This document shows, in pieces, positions 13,065 to 14,138 of a stretch of 14,138 nt of DNA (the first letter of the stretch is position 1; every line of letters starts with the position of its first letter). Made by a program: the position numbers and the translations under genes. The notes under the pieces are model-generated. The model was not told the origin of the DNA. It worked only from the letters and a program-made list of their open reading frames with translations, and did not search any database. The DNA comes from Candidatus Solincola tengchongensis (GTDB lineage: Bacteria > Actinomycetota > Geothermincolia > Geothermincolales > RBG-13-55-18): NCBI GenBank assembly GCA_015711895.1, contig MU158627.1, positions 1-14,138 on the forward strand. Reading direction: 5' to 3'.

Positions 13065-13697
13065 CCAACGCCAACCGCAATCCCCGGGACGACAACGGGC
13101 ACGGCACCCACTGCGCGGGAATCGTGGGGGCGGAGACGGACAACTCCGTCGGCGTGGCGGGGACCTGTCCCTGGGTGGAGATCATGCCCTTAGGGCAGGG
13201 GACTGCAGCGGGAACATGGCCACCGTGGAAATCGTGGAGGCCATCTACTATGCGGTGGACAACGGGGCGGACATCATCAGCATGAGCTACGGGAGCGAGG
13301 GCTATTCCAGGGCCGAGGAGGAGGCCCTGAGCTACGCCTATTGAGAAGGGGTTACCCTCTTCGCCGCGGTGGTCAACAGCGGGGACACCACTCTTTATTA
13401 TCCCTCTGCCTACAGTGGCGTTACCGGAGTAGGGGCCGCTTCCAACACCGACGCCGTGGCCTCCTTTTCCACGCACAACCGCAGCGTGGACCTCTCCGCC
13501 CCCGGGGTGAGCGTGATGTCCACCATGCCCACCTACACCGTGGCCCTGAACGGCCTGGGCTGCACCCGGAACTATTCCTTCATGAGCGGGACCTCCATGG
13601 CCTGTCCCATAGCCGCGGGAGTGGCGGCTTTGATACTCTCCCAGAAACCCAACCTGGACCCGGATTGGTGGTGGAGGTGTCCACGGACAACCCCACC

Positions 13698-14138
13698 AGT
13701 TCACTGCCGCCTCCGACCGCACCCTGGTGGCCGAGTTCGCCCCGGACACCTACACCCTCTCCTGCTCCGTCTCGCCCGCAGGAGCGGACCGTCACCGGGG
13801 AGGGGACCTACTCCAGCGGCCAGCAGGTGACCGTCACCGCCGTAGCCGCGCCGGGATGGCATTTCGTCTACTGGGATGACGGACCCGCACACGTGTACGA
13901 GAACCCATACACCTTCGATGCCCTATGGGACAAAGAGCTCGTGGCTCACTTCGCCGCCAACACCTTCTACTTCGCCGAGGGCTACATCGGAAAGGACACC
14001 TTCGAGGAGTACCTCTGCCTCATGAACCCCAACGAGGAGCAAACCCCGGCGCACATCACCTACATGTTCGAGGACGGCTCCACCAAGGAGCAGGACCTCC
14101 CGGTGGGAAAGACCTCCCGGGCCACGGTGAATGTGAAG
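13698..14138 (+). other. C-terminal modules: InlB-type repeats and FYFAEGY domain
   Basis: FTAASDRTLVAEF (13700-13738), then TYTLSCSVSPAG, continues after a frame change as TVTGEGTYSSGQQVTVTAVA and GWHFVYWDDG...NPYTFDALWDKELVAHF, the pattern of divergent InlB B-repeats. From about 13966 FYFAEGYIGKDTFEEYLCLM begins a beta-sandwich-like module, whose end lies beyond the window. From memory, such modules end many secreted proteins of uncultured actinobacteria. They probably bind the cell surface or polymers. Confidence 0.55.

Larger units (their letters stand above)
11936..14138 (+). pseudogene. Secreted subtilisin-like (S8) protease, broken by frameshifts and a stop, 3' end outside window
   Basis: ATG 11936, with GAGGG seven bases upstream, starts a signal peptide (MSPLRGFRRLAIRLLFPILLLLA..., cut near AFA-AGG). 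The pro-domain follows (GQVLVGFREGAGAKTMAEV, then VYAFKPGVSVEEAVEGL, then AEPDYLHRA). The S8 domain keeps the catalytic Asp (VIDTGVD, 12485-12487), His (NGHGTHCAG, 13100-13102) and Ser (SGTSMACP, 13594-13596). About 130 extra residues sit between Asp and His. To read the domains in order, the frame must change at about 12035-12095, 12220, 13188, 13660, 13697 and 13784, and TGA 13342-13344 interrupts the protein. Roughly 35-40 residues that normally follow the Ser motif are missing at about 13660. After that come InlB-type beta repeats and a FYFAEGY domain. All indels but two fit single-base losses. It is a pseudogene or a poorly sequenced region. Confidence 0.85.

Noticed and set aside
11771..13111. 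A 446-codon minus-strand open frame opposite the protease
   Set aside because: The + strand encodes clear subtilisin motifs here. The antisense product is Val/Gly/Arg-rich and featureless.
13342..13344. TGA recoded as Trp or selenocysteine in the protease
   Set aside because: Several intact genes here end in TGA, the position is not cysteine-like in subtilases, and the gene is otherwise broken.

Overview
The window looks like a piece of chromosome from an uncultured, anaerobic, high-GC bacterium, most likely a deep-branching actinomycetote of the Geothermincolia/OPB41 type. This placement is inference. It rests on strongly G/C-biased codon use, an HNH protein of the kind common in actinobacteria, an oxygen-sensitive dehydratase/activase pair, and a secreted-protein tail (FYFAEGY...EEYLCLMNP) that I associate with such genomes. 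No rRNA or marker gene is present to settle it.

Left third (1-5335, all + strand): a single-component 2-hydroxyacyl-CoA-dehydratase-like Fe-S protein (159-1166), a gap with a probable relic of a tnpB transposon right end (about 1318-1480), the matching ATP-dependent activase (1550-2326), then queD, queC, a DUF366-like gene and queE. QueD, QueE and QueC together convert dihydroneopterin triphosphate to preQ0 (7-cyano-7-deazaguanine), the precursor of queuosine and other 7-deazapurines. The activase gene overlaps queD, so a low-potential ATP-driven electron donor is physically tied to deazapurine synthesis. No QueF, Tgt, QueA, QueG/QueH, FolE or DNA-deazapurine genes are visible. This linkage is the best candidate for an undescribed system here.

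Middle (5336-9970): a minus-strand thioredoxin-fold protein with a CxC motif, a 750-base stretch with no recognised gene, a DUF3786 protein, an HNH endonuclease coupled by ATGA to a metallo-beta-lactamase hydrolase, a tRNA-Arg(CCG) with a good sigma-70-type promoter, and a zinc-ribbon/TPR protein coupled by ATGA to a 77-residue protein with an LSm-like pattern.

Right third (9971-14138): a minus-strand DUF1844 protein with a long disordered N-terminus and 38-base-spaced direct repeats over its promoter. It is followed by about 950 bases without a gene that hold dispersed repeats, a palindrome and a possible decayed leader RNA ending in a strong terminator. Last is a secreted subtilisin-like protease. 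It has an extra beta-rich domain inserted between its catalytic Asp and His. It is broken by about six frame changes and a nonsense codon, and runs off the window end.
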